From Flavobacterium oncorhynchi (GTDB lineage: Bacteria; Bacteroidota; Bacteroidia; Flavobacteriales; Flavobacteriaceae): a DNA stretch of 64,000 bases. Position 1 is the first letter of the stretch. Every line of letters begins with the position of its first letter. The stretch lies in NCBI RefSeq assembly GCF_002217355.1, contig NZ_MUHA01000007.1, positions 511,770-575,769 on the forward strand. The letters are read 5' to 3'. The position numbers and the translations under genes were made by a program. The notes under the pieces were generated by a model. It saw only the letters and a list, made by a program, of their open reading frames with translations. It ran no database searches and had not been told where the DNA came from. Positions 7,325 to 17,400 of this stretch are shown here, piece by piece.

Positions 7325-9182
7325 ACTCCATATAACCCAAACCATCGAAAAATTATTGGCTCAGGAAGATACTGACGGCGATAAAAAAATTACAATAGAT
7401 GACCACGGTCCTAAAAGTTTTTTATTGAATGATGAAAACGGAAATTCGGCAGTAATTGAAGGAACTTATCAACTTTCGAATTTATTGCAGGAACTGGCTC
7501 TGGCTAAGAAAAACAACACCGAATTTGCTTCAATAGATTTAAATGAAATCACCGAAGATCCTGTAAAAAGAATTTCAAGAAAAATAAAAGACCTGTATTG
7601 GAGCGGTCTTACCCGAACAATTGATGCCATTGGCGTAAAGAAAATTCTGGAAGACGATAAAATCGAAAACGAATTTGCCTATTTGTACGTGCCTTTTGGA
7701 GACGAAATTGTTTTTGATTATTTCAAGAAATTAGAAGCTTCAACACCAAAGTTAAAAGCGGTGCAGATGCCTAAAAATATTACGCCCGAATATGTTTTAT
7801 CGTTGAATAAAAAACCGGGAATTCTGGCATTGGCACTTCAAATAAAAAACAATGAAATCTCGGGAGTTCCGTTTGTGGTTCCCGGCGGCAGATTCAATGA
7901 AATGTACGGCTGGGACAGTTATTTTATTGCCAAAGGACTTTTAATTGATGATAAAATTGAGCTTGCTTTAGGTATTGCGGAGAATTTTAAATACCAAATT
8001 GATCATTACGGAAAAATTCTAAATGCTAACCGAAGTTATTATTTAACCCGCACACAGCCGCCGCTTTATTCTTCGCTTATTATTGATGTTTTAGAAAAAT
8101 CAAATCCAGATATTTTTTGGATAGAAAGACATTTAAAAACGGTTATAAAAGAATATCAAACCGTTTGGATGGAAGAGGGAAAACGACTTACGGCGAACGG
8201 TTTAAATCGTTATAAAGCGGAAGGAATCGGACTTCCGTTTGAGGTAGAAGAAGGACATTTTGATGATATTCTCGAGCAGTTTGCACCAAAATATAAGCTG
8301 TCTACACGTGAATTTGAAAAAAAATATCTTGAACGAGAAGTGGTTGATGAAGAACTCGATAAATATTTTATTCATGATCGAAGTATGCGCGAAAGCGGTC
8401 ACGATACAACCAATAGATTAGTTGGAATTTGTGCCAATTTAAATACAGTTGCGATCAATAGTTTACTCTATAAGTACGAAACGGATATTGCTTTTTTGAT
8501 TCAGAAATATTTTAAAAACGAATTTCAATATTTTGAAGACAAATCGTTTTCAAGTGAATATTGGCTGCAAAAGGCTTCTTCGAGAAAAGAAAAAATAAAC
8601 AAATTATTATGGAATTCTGAAAACGGAATTTATTTCGATTATGATTTTGTGAATGAAAAGCAACATGTTTTTGATGCTGCGACCACTTTTTATCCGCTTT
8701 GGGCCAAAATAAGCACGCCGGAACAAGCCGAAATTTTGGTAAAAAAGACACTTCCGAAATTTAAAATGAAAGGCGGAATTGCAGGAAGTACCAAAGAATC
8801 GATTGCAGGTATAGATGAAAATGCACCAATGCGCCAATGGGATTATCCGTTTGGCTGGGCACCGCATCAAATGCTTTTGTGGGAGGGTTTGCTGAATTAT
8901 AATTTTAATGAAGAAGCTCAAGAAATGGTCTACAGATGGCTTTGGCTCATTACCAGAAACGCGGTGGATTACAACGGAACGATTCCGGAGAAATTTGATT
9001 TATCGATTAGCTCACACAAAATTTTCGCCGAATACGGAAACGTAGGAACCGAATTTAATTATATAACTGAAGAAGGTTTTGGATGGATGAATGCTTCGTA
9101 TCAGTATGGTTTAACGATTTTAAAAGACGATTTAAAACAAAAATTATCAGATTTAGTGGATCCAGATGATTTGTTTTCATAA
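7314..9182 (+). CDS. treA: Cytoplasmic alpha,alpha-trehalase (GH37) with EF-hand-like N-terminal loop
   Basis: The 622-residue enzyme hydrolyses trehalose to two glucose molecules. Trehalase signature 1 is at residues 190-203 (PGGRFNEMYGWDSY) and signature 2 starts at 508 (QWDYPFGWAPHQ). Catalytic-acid region ESGHD places Asp364 as the likely acid, and TEEGFGW near the C-terminus matches the region holding the base. There is no signal peptide. The first 34 residues contain DTDGDKKITIDD (Asp19, Asp21, Asp23, Asp30) followed by GPK. This resembles the calcium-binding loop of fungal neutral trehalases rather than typical bacterial TreA/TreF. It is the last gene of the receptor-transporter-trehalase unit. 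Confidence 0.95.
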   Translation: MKFKLHITQTIEKLLAQEDTDGDKKITIDDHGPKSFLLNDENGNSAVIEGTYQLSNLLQELALAKKNNTEFASIDLNEITEDPVKRISRKIKDLYWSGLTRTIDAIGVKKILEDDKIENEFAYLYVPFGDEIVFDYFKKLEASTPKLKAVQMPKNITPEYVLSLNKKPGILALALQIKNNEISGVPFVVPGGRFNEMYGWDSYFIAKGLLIDDKIELALGIAENFKYQIDHYGKILNANRSYYLTRTQPPLYSSLIIDVLEKSNPDIFWIERHLKTVIKEYQTVWMEEGKRLTANGLNRYKAEGIGLPFEVEEGHFDDILEQFAPKYKLSTREFEKKYLEREVVDEELDKYFIHDRSMRESGHDTTNRLVGICANLNTVAINSLLYKYETDIAFLIQKYFKNEFQYFEDKSFSSEYWLQKASSRKEKINKLLWNSENGIYFDYDFVNEKQHVFDAATTFYPLWAKISTPEQAEILVKKTLPKFKMKGGIAGSTKESIAGIDENAPMRQWDYPFGWAPHQMLLWEGLLNYNFNEEAQEMVYRWLWLITRNAVDYNGTIPEKFDLSISSHKIFAEYGNVGTEFNYITEEGFGWMNASYQYGLTILKDDLKQKLSDLVDPDDLFS

Positions 9183-9239
9183 GCCTTCGACTTCGCTCAG
9201 GATGACAATAGTAATGTCAGGCTGAGCGAAGTCGAAGCT
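9182..9239. repeat. Hairpin of the CTTCGACTTCGCTCAG repeat family
   Basis: Arms CTTCGACTTCGCTCAG and CTGAGCGAAGTCGAAG form a long stem that also pairs TGACA with TGTCA around a short loop. It directly follows the trehalase stop and could act as a terminator or mRNA 3' end. Copies occur at 20837-20862 and 27691-27775. Confidence 0.85.
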
Positions 9240-9271
9240 CTTTTAAATGTCGAAAAATGACAAAAAACGAC

Positions 9272-9304
9272 AAACCCGACAGGTTTTAAAAATCTATCGG
9301 GTTT
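9272..9304. terminator. Hairpin, probable terminator between converging genes
   Basis: Arms AAACCCGA (9272-9279) and TCGGGTTT (9297-9304), with a pairable interior (AGGTTTT and AATCTA, imperfect). It lies between the converging trehalase and polyprenyl synthase genes. The remaining 9305-9427 shows no gene. Confidence 0.55.
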
Positions 9305-9427
9305 ACTATCGTAATAAAAGTGAAGATTTTTTTCGTCGTGAATTACACAAATTGCACTAATTTAATTAGTGCGGAAACTCGCGGTAAACAAAAAAATCTT
9401 ATAATTCTTAAAATCTATGGTTAAAAG

Positions 9428-10402
9428 CTAAACTTTTCTATCCATTAAATTCTCGCCGAATGTTCTTAAAACATTTTTCTTTTCTTGGCTGATTTCCATT
9501 TTTTTCAAAGTTTCAAAAGCTTTAAGAGTATACATTTCAATAGTTTCTTGTGTCGCTTTTGAGGCCCCGGATTCGTTGAAAATAGCTTTCGCTTTTTCAA
9601 TTTTATCTGAATTATCCTCTAGTTGAATGCTGAATAATTTTTGTAATTCATCAGCTTTTTCTGGCGTTGAAAATTCTAATGCCTTTATATATAAGTATGT
9701 CTTTTTGTTTTCGATAATATCGCCGCCAACTTGTTTTCCAAAAGTTTCAGGATCTCCAAAAGCATCTAAATAATCGTCTTGAAGCTGAAAAGCTAAACCT
9801 AAATTTAGTCCAAAATCATAAATTAAATCGGCTTCTTTTTCTGAAGTTTTGGCAACAATTGCGCCCATTTTCATTGCTGCAGCAACAAGAACAGCAGTTT
9901 TGTATTCGATCATTTTTAAGTATTCTGTAATGGTAACGTTGTTTCTTTCTTCAAAATCAACATCCCATTGCTGTCCTTCGCATACTTCAAGAGCAGTTTT
10001 ACTGAAAAGTTTGGCTAAGTCTCTAAAAACAGTTGGTTCGTATTGTTCAAAATACTGATAAGCCAAAATAAGCATTGCGTCACCAGAAAGAATTCCGGTG
10101 TTCAAATTCCATTTTTCATGAACTGTTATTTGTCCTCTTCTCAAAGGTGCATCATCCATAATATCATCATGGACTAACGAAAAATTATGAAAAACTTCAA
10201 CCGCCATTGCTGCCGGAAGTGCCGTTTTATAAGTAGTGTCAAAAACTTCAGAAGCCATTAAAGTCAGTACTGGGCGTATGCGTTTCCCGCCAAGTCCTAA
10301 AATGTATTCAATAGGTTCATAAAGATTCCCGGGTTCTTTGTGTATGTCTTGTTTTTTTAAATAATCAATAAAAAAATCCTGGTATTGACTTATATCGTGC
10401 AT
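9428..10402 (-). CDS. Polyprenyl (farnesyl/geranylgeranyl-type) diphosphate synthase
   Basis: A 324-residue trans-prenyl transferase that condenses isopentenyl diphosphate with allylic diphosphates for quinone, carotenoid or lipid-carrier synthesis. It has GGKRIRP at about 38-44, the first Asp-rich motif DDIMD at 79-83 followed by RRG, and the second motif DDYLD in LGLAFQLQDDYLDAFGD, ahead of KKTYL. Length and order are typical. The residue five positions before the first motif is Phe74, which often limits chain length, but the product (C15, C20 or longer) cannot be fixed from sequence alone. A TATCTTTG box at 10424-10431 on the minus strand is a likely promoter element. It is a single-gene unit. 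Confidence 0.93.
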   Translation of the reverse strand: MHDISQYQDFFIDYLKKQDIHKEPGNLYEPIEYILGLGGKRIRPVLTLMASEVFDTTYKTALPAAMAVEVFHNFSLVHDDIMDDAPLRRGQITVHEKWNLNTGILSGDAMLILAYQYFEQYEPTVFRDLAKLFSKTALEVCEGQQWDVDFEERNNVTITEYLKMIEYKTAVLVAAAMKMGAIVAKTSEKEADLIYDFGLNLGLAFQLQDDYLDAFGDPETFGKQVGGDIIENKKTYLYIKALEFSTPEKADELQKLFSIQLEDNSDKIEKAKAIFNESGASKATQETIEMYTLKAFETLKKMEISQEKKNVLRTFGENLMDRKV

Positions 10403-10542
10403 GAAATTCTAATTTATGAGCCTCAAAGATACAATTCATTAATGAATTATTTTGGCCTTAAAATTCCAAAAGCGAGTTTCCGTCTAAAATTGTCCTGAAA
10501 TGTATTAATTCTTAACAAGTTAAAATTATTTTAAAAAAACAC

Positions 10543-10570
10543 GGAAACTTTTTTGGTGTTTAGAGTTTCC
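10543..10570. promoter_or_regulatory. TetR-type operator 1 upstream of yceI
   Basis: A 28-bp inverted repeat with arms GGAAACT (10543-10549) and AGTTTCC (10564-10570) and a 14-base spacer. It covers the region between the presumed -33 TTG and the -7 box of the yceI promoter. The same arms and spacing occur at 10595-10622 and 11236-11263. Confidence 0.85.
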
Positions 10571-10574
10571 TGTT

Positions 10575-10582
10575 TATATTTG
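10575..10582 (+). promoter_or_regulatory. yceI promoter -7 box
   Basis: TATATTTG is an exact TAnnTTTG match. A TTG at 10553-10555 lies 19 bases upstream, the expected -33 spacing. It sits four bases after operator 1, the same distance seen at the tetR promoter. Confidence 0.7.
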
Positions 10583-10594
10583 CACCGTTAATTT

Positions 10595-10622
10595 GGAAAC
10601 TTGAAACACTGTAAAAGTTTCC
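10595..10622. promoter_or_regulatory. TetR-type operator 2 upstream of yceI
   Basis: GGAAACT at 10595-10601 and AGTTTCC at 10616-10622 with the same 14-base spacer as operator 1. The two operator centres are 52 bp apart, about five helical turns, so the sites lie downstream and upstream of the start point on a similar face. Confidence 0.82.
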
Positions 10623-10667
10623 GCAAGAGGTTTGAGGAAGCTATAAACTCAATAAAATCAAATATTT

Positions 10668-11189
10668 ATGAAGACAACATGGACTTTAGATTCGACACAA
10701 TCAGATGTTTTAATAAAAATGAGACATTCGATAATTGCTTATTTAGGAGGGACAACGAATAAATTTGGCGGTTATGTGAATATCGAAGACAATGAAATTG
10801 AAGATGCGTCGGTTGAATTTTCACTGGATATAAATAACAAAAATGAAAGCTTTCAGCAGATCGATACTTATTTGCAGCTTCAGGATTTTTTTGATGTAGA
10901 CGAGCATCCTATCATCAGCTTTAAATCGACTTCATTTCAAAAAGTGAATAATAATATTAACTTTTTTAAAGGCGACTTAACGATAAAAGATGTAACTAAA
11001 GTTGTAGAACTTGATGCAGAATTTATTGGCGTTAATACTTACAATGGAGAGCGAAAAGTTGCTTTTGAAATTAAAGGAGATATTAGACGTCAAGATTTTG
11101 GACTTGATTATAATTCATTTAATCATAACGGAGGTTTAGCATTAGGCAAAGATATTAAGCTGATTGCAAACTTAGAATTTAGTATATAA
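10668..11189 (+). CDS. YceI family protein, cytoplasmic lipid-binding-like barrel
   Basis: The 173-residue product has the YceI pattern: N-terminal WTLDSTQSDVLIKMRHSIIAYLGGT, a central VEFSLDINN and LQLQDFFDVDEHPIISFKST, then GDLTIKDVTKVVELDAEF and RRQDFGLDY. This fold is a long beta-barrel that binds isoprenoid lipids such as polyprenyl quinones. It has no signal peptide, so it is of the cytoplasmic kind. Two copies of the putative TetR operator lie just upstream, so it is likely the main target of the TetR regulator encoded 108 bases downstream. Its natural ligand is unknown; a neighbouring prenyl synthase gene is suggestive only. Confidence 0.93.
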   Translation: MKTTWTLDSTQSDVLIKMRHSIIAYLGGTTNKFGGYVNIEDNEIEDASVEFSLDINNKNESFQQIDTYLQLQDFFDVDEHPIISFKSTSFQKVNNNINFFKGDLTIKDVTKVVELDAEFIGVNTYNGERKVAFEIKGDIRRQDFGLDYNSFNHNGGLALGKDIKLIANLEFSI

Positions 11190-11235
11190 ATCTTACAGAA
11201 AGTGTAATTTAATGTAAAATTATTACAAATATAAT

Positions 11236-11263
11236 GGAAACTATTTTTTAGATTTTAGTTTCC
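11236..11263. promoter_or_regulatory. TetR-type operator 3 upstream of tetR
   Basis: GGAAACT (11236-11242) and AGTTTCC (11257-11263) with a 14-base spacer, the third copy of the 28-bp operator. It lies 34 bases before the regulator's start, so autoregulation is expected. Confidence 0.85.
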
Positions 11264-11267
11264 TGAG

Positions 11268-11275
11268 TATATTTG
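11268..11275 (+). promoter_or_regulatory. tetR promoter -7 box
   Basis: TATATTTG, identical to the yceI box and placed four bases after operator 3, repeating the yceI promoter layout. Confidence 0.65.
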
Positions 11276-11297
11276 TGATGCAAGTCGGAAAATTAAA

Positions 11298-11897
11298 ATG
11301 AAAGAGAAAATTATTTCGAAAGCCAGCGAACTTTTTTTGAAGCTTGGTTTTAAGAGCGTTACGATGGATGATATTGCGGGTGAAATGTGTATTTCGAAAA
11401 AAACGATTTACAAGTATTTCTGTAATAAAGAAGTTTTGATTGAAGAGAGTACTTCGACGGTTCATAAACAAGTGCATGGAATAATCGACACTATTGTGGC
11501 TAAGAACTTCAATTCGATTCAAGAGAATTTTGAAATTAGAGAGATGTTTCGTGATATGTTTAAAAACAATACAGACACATCGCCAATCTATCAGTTAAAG
11601 AAACATTACCCAGAAATTTATCAAAATGTATTGTCGTACGAAATCGACCAATGTACACAGTATTTTAGAGAAAATATTGAGAAAGGAATCCGCGAAGGAT
11701 TATATCGCCCCGATTTAAATATTGACATTTATGTGAAGTTTTATTACACTTTAATTTTTCATATAAACGAAACAACTGTCTCTGAAAGAGAAGCGCAGGA
11801 AATAGAATTGGAAGCTTTGGAGTATCATACCAGAGCAATGGCAACAGAAAAGGGAATAGCTGAGTTAGAAAAACAACTCGAAAAAGTTAGAGCATAA
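11298..11897 (+). CDS. TetR-family repressor controlling yceI and the efflux operon
   Basis: A 199-residue regulator with the TetR helix-turn-helix at about residues 5-48 (ISKASELFLKLGFKSVTMDDIAGEMCISKKTIYKYFCNKEVL), followed by an all-helical ligand domain. The motif VTMDDIA...SKKTIYKYF is diagnostic. The gene is flanked by yceI and the TolC-MFP-RND genes and is preceded by one of three identical-geometry inverted repeats. It probably represses itself, yceI and, by read-through, the efflux genes. The C-terminal tail is charged (ELEKQLEKVRA) and may be a coiled extension. The inducer is unknown. Confidence 0.93.
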   Translation: MKEKIISKASELFLKLGFKSVTMDDIAGEMCISKKTIYKYFCNKEVLIEESTSTVHKQVHGIIDTIVAKNFNSIQENFEIREMFRDMFKNNTDTSPIYQLKKHYPEIYQNVLSYEIDQCTQYFRENIEKGIREGLYRPDLNIDIYVKFYYTLIFHINETTVSEREAQEIELEALEYHTRAMATEKGIAELEKQLEKVRA

Positions 11898-11958
11898 TCA
11901 TCAATCTATTATAAACATGATTTTTAAATCATCAATCCAAAACAAATTTTAATTTCAT

Positions 11959-13293
11959 ATGAAACGAATAGTTCTTATATTTTTGTGTACAATTGGCTTA
12001 TCGGTCAATGCGCAAGTAACAACTTTAACCTTGAAAGACGCACTTAATTATGCGCTTCAAAATAAAGCCGATGCTAAAAAAGCAAAATTACAGGTTGAAA
12101 ATAGTGAGTACAAAATTCAGGAAATACGTTCAAGAGCATTACCTCAAATTTCTGCAAACGGAAATTTAACTCATAATCCAATAATTCAAACAACTGTTAT
12201 TGATGGAGCAGGATTTGGTCAGCCGGGAACTACTATTCAAGCGGCATTTGGTCAAAAATGGACATCAACTGCTGGAGTTTCTTTGACTCAGGCAATTTTT
12301 GATCAATCTGTTTTTACAGGATTAAGAGCGGCAAAATCTACTCGTGAGTTTTATCAAATTAACGATCAGTTAACAGAAGAGCAGGTAATTGAAAGAGTGG
12401 CAAACAACTATTATGCTGTATATGTACAAAAAGAAAGATTGGTTTTGTTAGATAGTAACTATGTTAATACTACTAAGGTTCGTGACATTGTAAAAGGACA
12501 GTTTGATAACGGTTTGGCTAAGAAAATTGACTTGGATCGTATTGTTGTAAAAATGTCAAACATTGATACTGAGCGTCAGCAAATTAAAAATCAAATTACA
12601 TTACAGGAAAATGCTTTGAAGTTTTATATGGGTATGCCTATTGAAACGGTAATCGATATGCCTAAAGAAGAATTTGAAGTGGTGCCTGCATCATTAACTG
12701 AGCTGCCAAATGTCGAAAATAGAACAGAGTACTTGCTTTTGAAAAAACAAGAAGAACTTTTAGTATTCAATAAAAAAGCAGTTGAAGCAGGATATTACCC
12801 AACACTTTCGTTGACTGCAGGTTACAATTATATTGGTCAAGGACCTAATATGCCATGGTTTGCAAAACCTTCAAATGGCGTGTATTGGTCAGATTTCTCT
12901 GCAATTGGATTGAACTTACACGTACCGATTTTTACAGGTTTTGGAACTCGTGCAAAAGTAAGACAGGCTGATGTAGAAATCAGAACGCTTCAAGAGGATA
13001 TTAAAGACACTAAACTTTCGCTTGATTTAGATTATAGAAATGCGATGGCTCAAATTGACAACAACCTTGTAACGATCCAAAACCAAAAAGAAAATATGCG
13101 CTTAGCGACTGAGATTTTAAGCAATACAAAAAATAATTATCTTCAAGGATTAGCATCATTAACAGATTTACTGGATGCTGAAAATGCATCTCTTGAAGCT
13201 CAAAATAATTTTACAAGAGCAGTTTTAAATTATAAAATTGCCGAAATATCTTTAATCAAATCAAAAGGCGAACTTAAATCTCTTATTAAATAA
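11959..13293 (+). CDS. TolC-like outer-membrane efflux channel
   Basis: The 444-residue protein has a signal peptide (about 1-18, ending VNAQ) and two outer-membrane-efflux repeats: LTLKDALNYALQNKADAKKAKLQVENS near the N-terminus, and the coiled-coil ends NYLQGLASLTDLLDAENASLEAQNNF near the C-terminus. It forms the trimeric exit duct for the RND pump encoded by the next two genes, which follow at 9 and 90 bases. It comes 61 bases after tetR and is probably co-transcribed with it. Length is in the normal range. Confidence 0.95.
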   Translation: MKRIVLIFLCTIGLSVNAQVTTLTLKDALNYALQNKADAKKAKLQVENSEYKIQEIRSRALPQISANGNLTHNPIIQTTVIDGAGFGQPGTTIQAAFGQKWTSTAGVSLTQAIFDQSVFTGLRAAKSTREFYQINDQLTEEQVIERVANNYYAVYVQKERLVLLDSNYVNTTKVRDIVKGQFDNGLAKKIDLDRIVVKMSNIDTERQQIKNQITLQENALKFYMGMPIETVIDMPKEEFEVVPASLTELPNVENRTEYLLLKKQEELLVFNKKAVEAGYYPTLSLTAGYNYIGQGPNMPWFAKPSNGVYWSDFSAIGLNLHVPIFTGFGTRAKVRQADVEIRTLQEDIKDTKLSLDLDYRNAMAQIDNNLVTIQNQKENMRLATEILSNTKNNYLQGLASLTDLLDAENASLEAQNNFTRAVLNYKIAEISLIKSKGELKSLIK

Positions 13294-13302
13294 CTAATTA
13301 CA

Positions 13303-14370
13303 ATGAAGAAAACTATTATAACAATCGTAATCATAATCGCAGCACTGGGGGCGATTGGGTATGTCTTAAATAATAATAAGAAAGAAAATAAAGAAAAAAC
13401 AGATATTGTTGCAGAAAAAAATGCAGCAGTTTCAGTAAAAGTTTCACCGGTAAAAACAGAAGAAGTTTCATTAGATTTTGTTGCAAACGGAAACTTTCAG
13501 CCTATTCAAGAATTAACATTCTCAGCTGAGAAATCTGGAAAAGTAATCAGCGTTTTGGCTAAAGAAGGTGATTATGTACGTGTAGGTCAAACATTGCTAA
13601 CCATGAGAGGTGATGTAATCAATGTAAGCGCACAACAAGCACAAGCAGCATATCAAAATGCAAAATCTGATTACAGCAGATACGAAAATGCTTTTAAAAC
13701 AGGTGGTGTTACTAAACAACAATTAGACCAGGCAAAATTAGCTTTGACAAATGCTGAGTCTAATCTTAAACAAGCAAATATCAATGTTGGAGATACTAAG
13801 GTAAAAGCACCAATTAATGGTTTTATCAATAAAAAATACATTGAACCAGGATCTATCTTAACAGGTATGCCTGCAACTGCATTGTTTGATATTGTAAATG
13901 TTTCTAAACTAAAGCTTATTGTTACTGTAAACGAAAATCAAGTAACAAGTTTAAAATTAGGAGATCATGTTAATATTACTGCAAGTGTATATCCTGACAA
14001 AACTTTTTCTGGAAAAATTACTTTCATTGCAGCAAAAGCTGACGAGTCTTTAAACTTTCCTGTTGAAATCGAAATTACAAATAACACTAATAACGATCTA
14101 AAAGCAGGTATGTACGGAACTGCAAACTTTGCATCAAAACAACAAAAACAAAGCATGATGGTTGTACCTAGAAATGCATTTGTTGGAAGTGTAAGCAGCA
14201 ACGAAATTTTTGTAGCTGAAAATGGTATTGCAAAATTAAGAAAAGTAACTGCAGGCAGAATTTTGGGTGATAAAGTTGAAGTTATCAATGGTTTATCTGA
14301 TGGAGAAAAAGTAATCGTTACAGGACAGATTAACTTACAAGACGGAAATACAGTAGAAATTATTAAATAA
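13303..14370 (+). CDS. RND efflux periplasmic adaptor (membrane fusion protein)
   Basis: A 355-residue HlyD/AcrA-type adaptor with an N-terminal membrane anchor (about residues 4-22). A biotinyl-lipoyl half-motif (GKVISVLAKEGDYVRVGQTLLTM, about 75-100) is followed by a short coiled-coil hairpin (about 105-160) and the second lipoyl half (KVKAPINGFINKKYIEPGSIL). A beta-barrel and membrane-proximal domain end the protein (GLSDGEKVIVTGQINLQDG). It links the inner-membrane pump to the TolC-like channel. The start follows the tolC stop by 9 bases, so the genes are one operon. The substrate is not deducible. Confidence 0.95.
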   Translation: MKKTIITIVIIIAALGAIGYVLNNNKKENKEKTDIVAEKNAAVSVKVSPVKTEEVSLDFVANGNFQPIQELTFSAEKSGKVISVLAKEGDYVRVGQTLLTMRGDVINVSAQQAQAAYQNAKSDYSRYENAFKTGGVTKQQLDQAKLALTNAESNLKQANINVGDTKVKAPINGFINKKYIEPGSILTGMPATALFDIVNVSKLKLIVTVNENQVTSLKLGDHVNITASVYPDKTFSGKITFIAAKADESLNFPVEIEITNNTNNDLKAGMYGTANFASKQQKQSMMVVPRNAFVGSVSSNEIFVAENGIAKLRKVTAGRILGDKVEVINGLSDGEKVIVTGQINLQDGNTVEIIK

Positions 14371-14460
14371 TTATTGGCTTTAAGCCGTAAGTTATATGCT
14401 TTAAGCCCTTTAAAAAGCCTGAAGCCTATAGCGTACAGCCTACAGCATAAAGCAACAAAT

Positions 14461-17400
14461 ATGAAATTAGCCGAAATATCCATAAAACGTCCGTCGTTAG
14501 TAATTGTATTGTTTACGATTCTAACACTTGGTGGATTGTTCAGTTACAGCCAGCTAGGCTACGAGCTGATCCCAAAGTTTGAACAAAACGTTATTACCAT
14601 TTCTACCGTTTATCCTGGAGCTTCTCCAAGTGAGGTTGAAAATACTGTGACCAAGAAAATTGAGGATGCGATTGCATCCTTAGAAAATGTCAAGAAAATT
14701 GACTCTAAATCGTACGAAAGTTTATCAATCGTATCGATTACATTAACATCAAACGCAAAAGTCGATTTCTCTTTGAACGATGCACAGCGAAAAATTAACG
14801 CAATCATCAGTGATTTACCAGATGATGTTAAAACGCCGGCATTGACCAAATTCTCGCTGAGTGATTTACCAATTATGACGCTTGGTGCTAACGGAAAAAT
14901 GGATGAAGCTGCATTTTATGACTTAATTGATAAAAAAATTGCGCCTATTTTATCTCGTGTACAAGGTGTCGCTCAGGTAAATATTATTGGTGGATCAGAG
15001 CGTGAAATTCAAGTAAATCTTGATGCAGTAAAAATGCAGGGTTACAACTTGTCAGTTCCTCAGGTACAACAAAATATCTTAACGTCAAACTTAGATTTCC
15101 CAACAGGAAATATCCAAACTCGTAATCAAAAAATATTAATTCGTTTAGCGGGTAAATATAAAAGTGTTGAAGAATTAAGAAACTTAGTAGTTTCTTCTCA
15201 AAACGGAATACAAGTTCGTTTAAGTGATATTGCTGATGTTCAGGATACGCAAAAAATTGCGGAGAAAATATCACGTGTAGATCAAAAAAGTGCGATCGTT
15301 TTACAAATCGTAAAACAATCAGATGCAAATGCGGTAGCGGTAAGTGAACATTTATTAAAAACGATTGCAACTCTTGAAAAAGATTATAAAGAAAATCAAC
15401 TAAAATTAGAAGTTGCAAAAGACAGTACAGTATTTACACTTGAAGCGGCAGATTCTGTAGTACACGATTTATTAATTGCAGTAGTTCTTGTTGCCTTTGT
15501 AATGTTGTTCTTCCTGCACAGTATTAGAAACTCATTGATTGTAATGGTATCTATTCCTGCATCGTTAATTGCTACATTCATTGGTATTTATTTAATGGGA
15601 TATACTTTGAACTTAATGAGTTTATTAGGATTGTCTCTAGTTGTAGGTATTCTGGTCGATGATGCGATTGTGGTATTAGAAAATATCTACAGGCACATGG
15701 AAATGGGTAAAAGCAGAATTCGTGCGTCTTATGACGGAACTGCTGAAATTGGTGGTACAGTAACTTCGATTACTTTAGTAATTGTCGTGGTATTCTTGCC
15801 AATCGCGATGAGTTCTGGTTTAGTATCTAATATTATTACACAATTTTGTGTTACCGTAATTATCTCAACGATGTTATCATTGTTGGCTTCATTTACAATT
15901 ATTCCTTGGTTGTCATCTCGTTTTGGGAAATTAGAGCATATTGAAGGGAAAAATTTATTTGGAAGAATCATTCTTGGTTTCGAAGAGTATTTAACACGTT
16001 TTACCAACTGGGTTTCTCATTTGTTAACTTGGTGTTTAGATCATTATATTAAAACATTTGCTGTTGTAATTGTACTTTTCTTAGTTTCGACAGTTGGATT
16101 AATGGGCGGAGGTTTCATTGGAGGAGAGTTTTTTGCATCATCTGATAGTGGAGAGTTCTTAGTTCAAATCGAAATGCCAAAAGACGCTTCGTTAGAACAA
16201 ACCAACTTCATGACTCAAAGAGCAGAAGCATTCCTTAAAAATGAAGAATATGTTCACAGTCAAATTACGACAGTAGGACAAACCAGTGAAGGTTTTGGAG
16301 CATCGCAGGCTACAGCTTACAAAGCGGAGATTGACGTAAAAATGATCGATCAAAAAGATCGTAAAGATGACGCATCAGTTTATGCGGCAAAAATTAAACG
16401 TAAACTTGAAAAAGTATTAGTTGGAGCGAAAGTAAAAACGGTACCGGTAGGTATTTTAGGAACAGCTGAAGATGCAACGTTAGGATTAATTGTAACAGGT
16501 CCATCAACAGAAAGCGCGATGGCATTTGCAAAATTAGCAGAAGCTGAATTACGTAAAATTCCTGGAACAACAGAGATCAAATTGACTGTTGAGGACGGAA
16601 ACCCTGAAATTAACGTAAAAGTAGACCGTGATAAAATGGCCGCTTTAGGATTAACACTTCAAACAGTTGGTCTAACCATGCAAACTGCTTTTAGCGGAAA
16701 CACAGATGGTAAATACAGAGCTGGTGAATACGAATATGATATCAACATTAGATACAATGCATTCGACAGAAAAAGTATTACTGATGTAAGTAACTTGATT
16801 TTCATAAACAATGCTGGGCAGCAAATTAAACTGTCTCAGTTTGCAGATATTACAGAAGGTTCTGGACCTAGCCAGTTAGAGCGTAGAGACAAATCAGCAT
16901 CTGTAACTGTAAAAGGACAAAACGTTGGAGTTCCTTCAGGTACAATTGTTGGAATATGGCAGGAAAAATTAGATAAGCTGAAAAAACCAGTTGGAGTAAA
17001 CTATATTTGGGGTGGTGATATGGAGAACCAATCTGAAGGATTTGGTACTTTAGGAATCGCATTATTAGCTGCAATTATTTTAGTTTACCTTGTAATGGTG
17101 AGTTTGTACGACAGTTTTGTGCATCCATTCGTAGTATTGTTTGCTATTCCACTTTCGTTTATTGGAGCTATGCTTGCCTTGGCATTAACAAACAACTCAT
17201 TAAATATCTTTACCATTTTAGGTATTATCATGTTGATTGGTCTGGTGTGTAAGAATGCGATCATGCTTGTCGATTATACCAATCAGCGTAGAGCAGCTGG
17301 AGAATCGATCAGAACAGCATTAATTCAAGCAAATCACGCTCGTTTGCGTCCGATTTTGATGACAACAATTGCGATGGTATTTGGTATGTTCCCAATTGCA

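Noticed and set aside
14374..14460. Upstream extension of the RND pump reading frame
   Set aside because: The stretch is GCTTTAAGCC-like repeat sequence and encodes no family N-terminus; the RND start MKLAEISIKRPS at 14461 is clear.
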